Assembly (NCBI GenBank): GCA_964608495.1
Contig: CAZSOQ010000287.1
Span: 1 to 5,925 of the forward strand
Origin: JAKORR01 sp964608495
Lineage (GTDB): Bacteria; Armatimonadota; Zipacnadia; Zipacnadales; FEN-943
Direction: 5' to 3'
Length of the DNA: 5,925 nucleotides
The notes beneath the pieces were generated by a model. That model worked only from the letters and a program-made list of their open reading frames with translations, made no database searches and was not told the origin of the DNA. This document shows positions 5,855 through 5,925 of the stretch, piece after piece (the first letter of the stretch is position 1; each line of letters begins with the position of its first letter). Position numbers and translations under genes: made by a program.

Positions 5855-5925
5855 ATGCCTAGATCCATGCTGGCAATGGCTGTGGTAGTGGCAGCGGTGA
5901 TGATGGCAGGTTGTGGGGGGGCGGG
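5855..5925 (+). CDS. Lipoprotein, N-terminal signal peptide only (runs off window)
   Basis: The frame from ATG 5855 reads MPRSMLAMAVVVAAVMMAGC and then GGAG to the window edge. This is a classical type II signal peptide: a positive charge (Arg3), a hydrophobic core rich in Val/Ala/Met, and a lipobox MAGC with the lipidated cysteine at residue 20, followed by small residues. AGGGGG at 5842-5846, 8 bases before the ATG, serves as ribosome-binding site. An in-frame ATG at 5867 is an alternative start. The mature part is outside the window, so function cannot be told; a solute-binding protein of a sugar transporter would suit the context, but nothing seen supports it. It is on the same strand as the regulator operon, 166 bases after the secreted-protein gene. 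Confidence 0.72.
   Translation, partial: MPRSMLAMAVVVAAVMMAGCGGA

Noticed and set aside
5334..5888. Plus-strand 184-codon frame.
   Set aside because: It overlaps the secreted-protein gene in another frame with low-complexity Gly/Arg/Ala content, and runs through the intergenic stem-loops.

Overview
The window is GC-rich bacterial DNA (about 70% G+C by eye) with strong G/C preference at third codon positions, clear Shine-Dalgarno sites, a sigma-70-type promoter and two bacterial secretion signals, one of them a lipoprotein signal. It holds no RNA gene, IS element or CRISPR array. The gene content (cytoplasmic GH51 arabinofuranosidase, Gfo/Idh/MocA oxidoreductase, paired ArsR-like regulators, secreted beta-rich protein) would fit a saccharolytic soil or sediment bacterium. 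Armatimonadota, Planctomycetota or a similar high-GC phylum is my guess, and nothing in the sequence proves it.

Left half, minus strand: a GH51 alpha-L-arabinofuranosidase (2868 to 1423) with both catalytic glutamates, then, after a 305-base gap rich in inverted repeats, a Gfo/Idh/MocA-family NAD(P)-dependent oxidoreductase (1117 to 80). Neither has a signal peptide, so both should act in the cytoplasm.

Right half, plus strand: a 243-base divergent region contains a TTGACA-17-TATGCT promoter with a small inverted repeat over the predicted transcription start. It drives two winged-helix (ArsR-like) regulators, 232 and 217 aa, separated by one base and probably translationally coupled. Then, 71 bases on, comes a secreted protein of 383 aa, best started at a TTG codon, made of two beta-rich halves. 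After a 166-base gap with stem-loops, a lipoprotein gene begins at 5855 and runs off the window.

Working model (inference): the divergent locus couples arabinose-containing glycan breakdown (GH51, oxidoreductase) to a regulator pair that may autoregulate through the operator-like repeat and may also control the secreted protein and the lipoprotein. The least described elements are the tandem regulator pair, which lacks the usual metal-sensing cysteine motif, and the secreted two-domain protein of unrecognised family.
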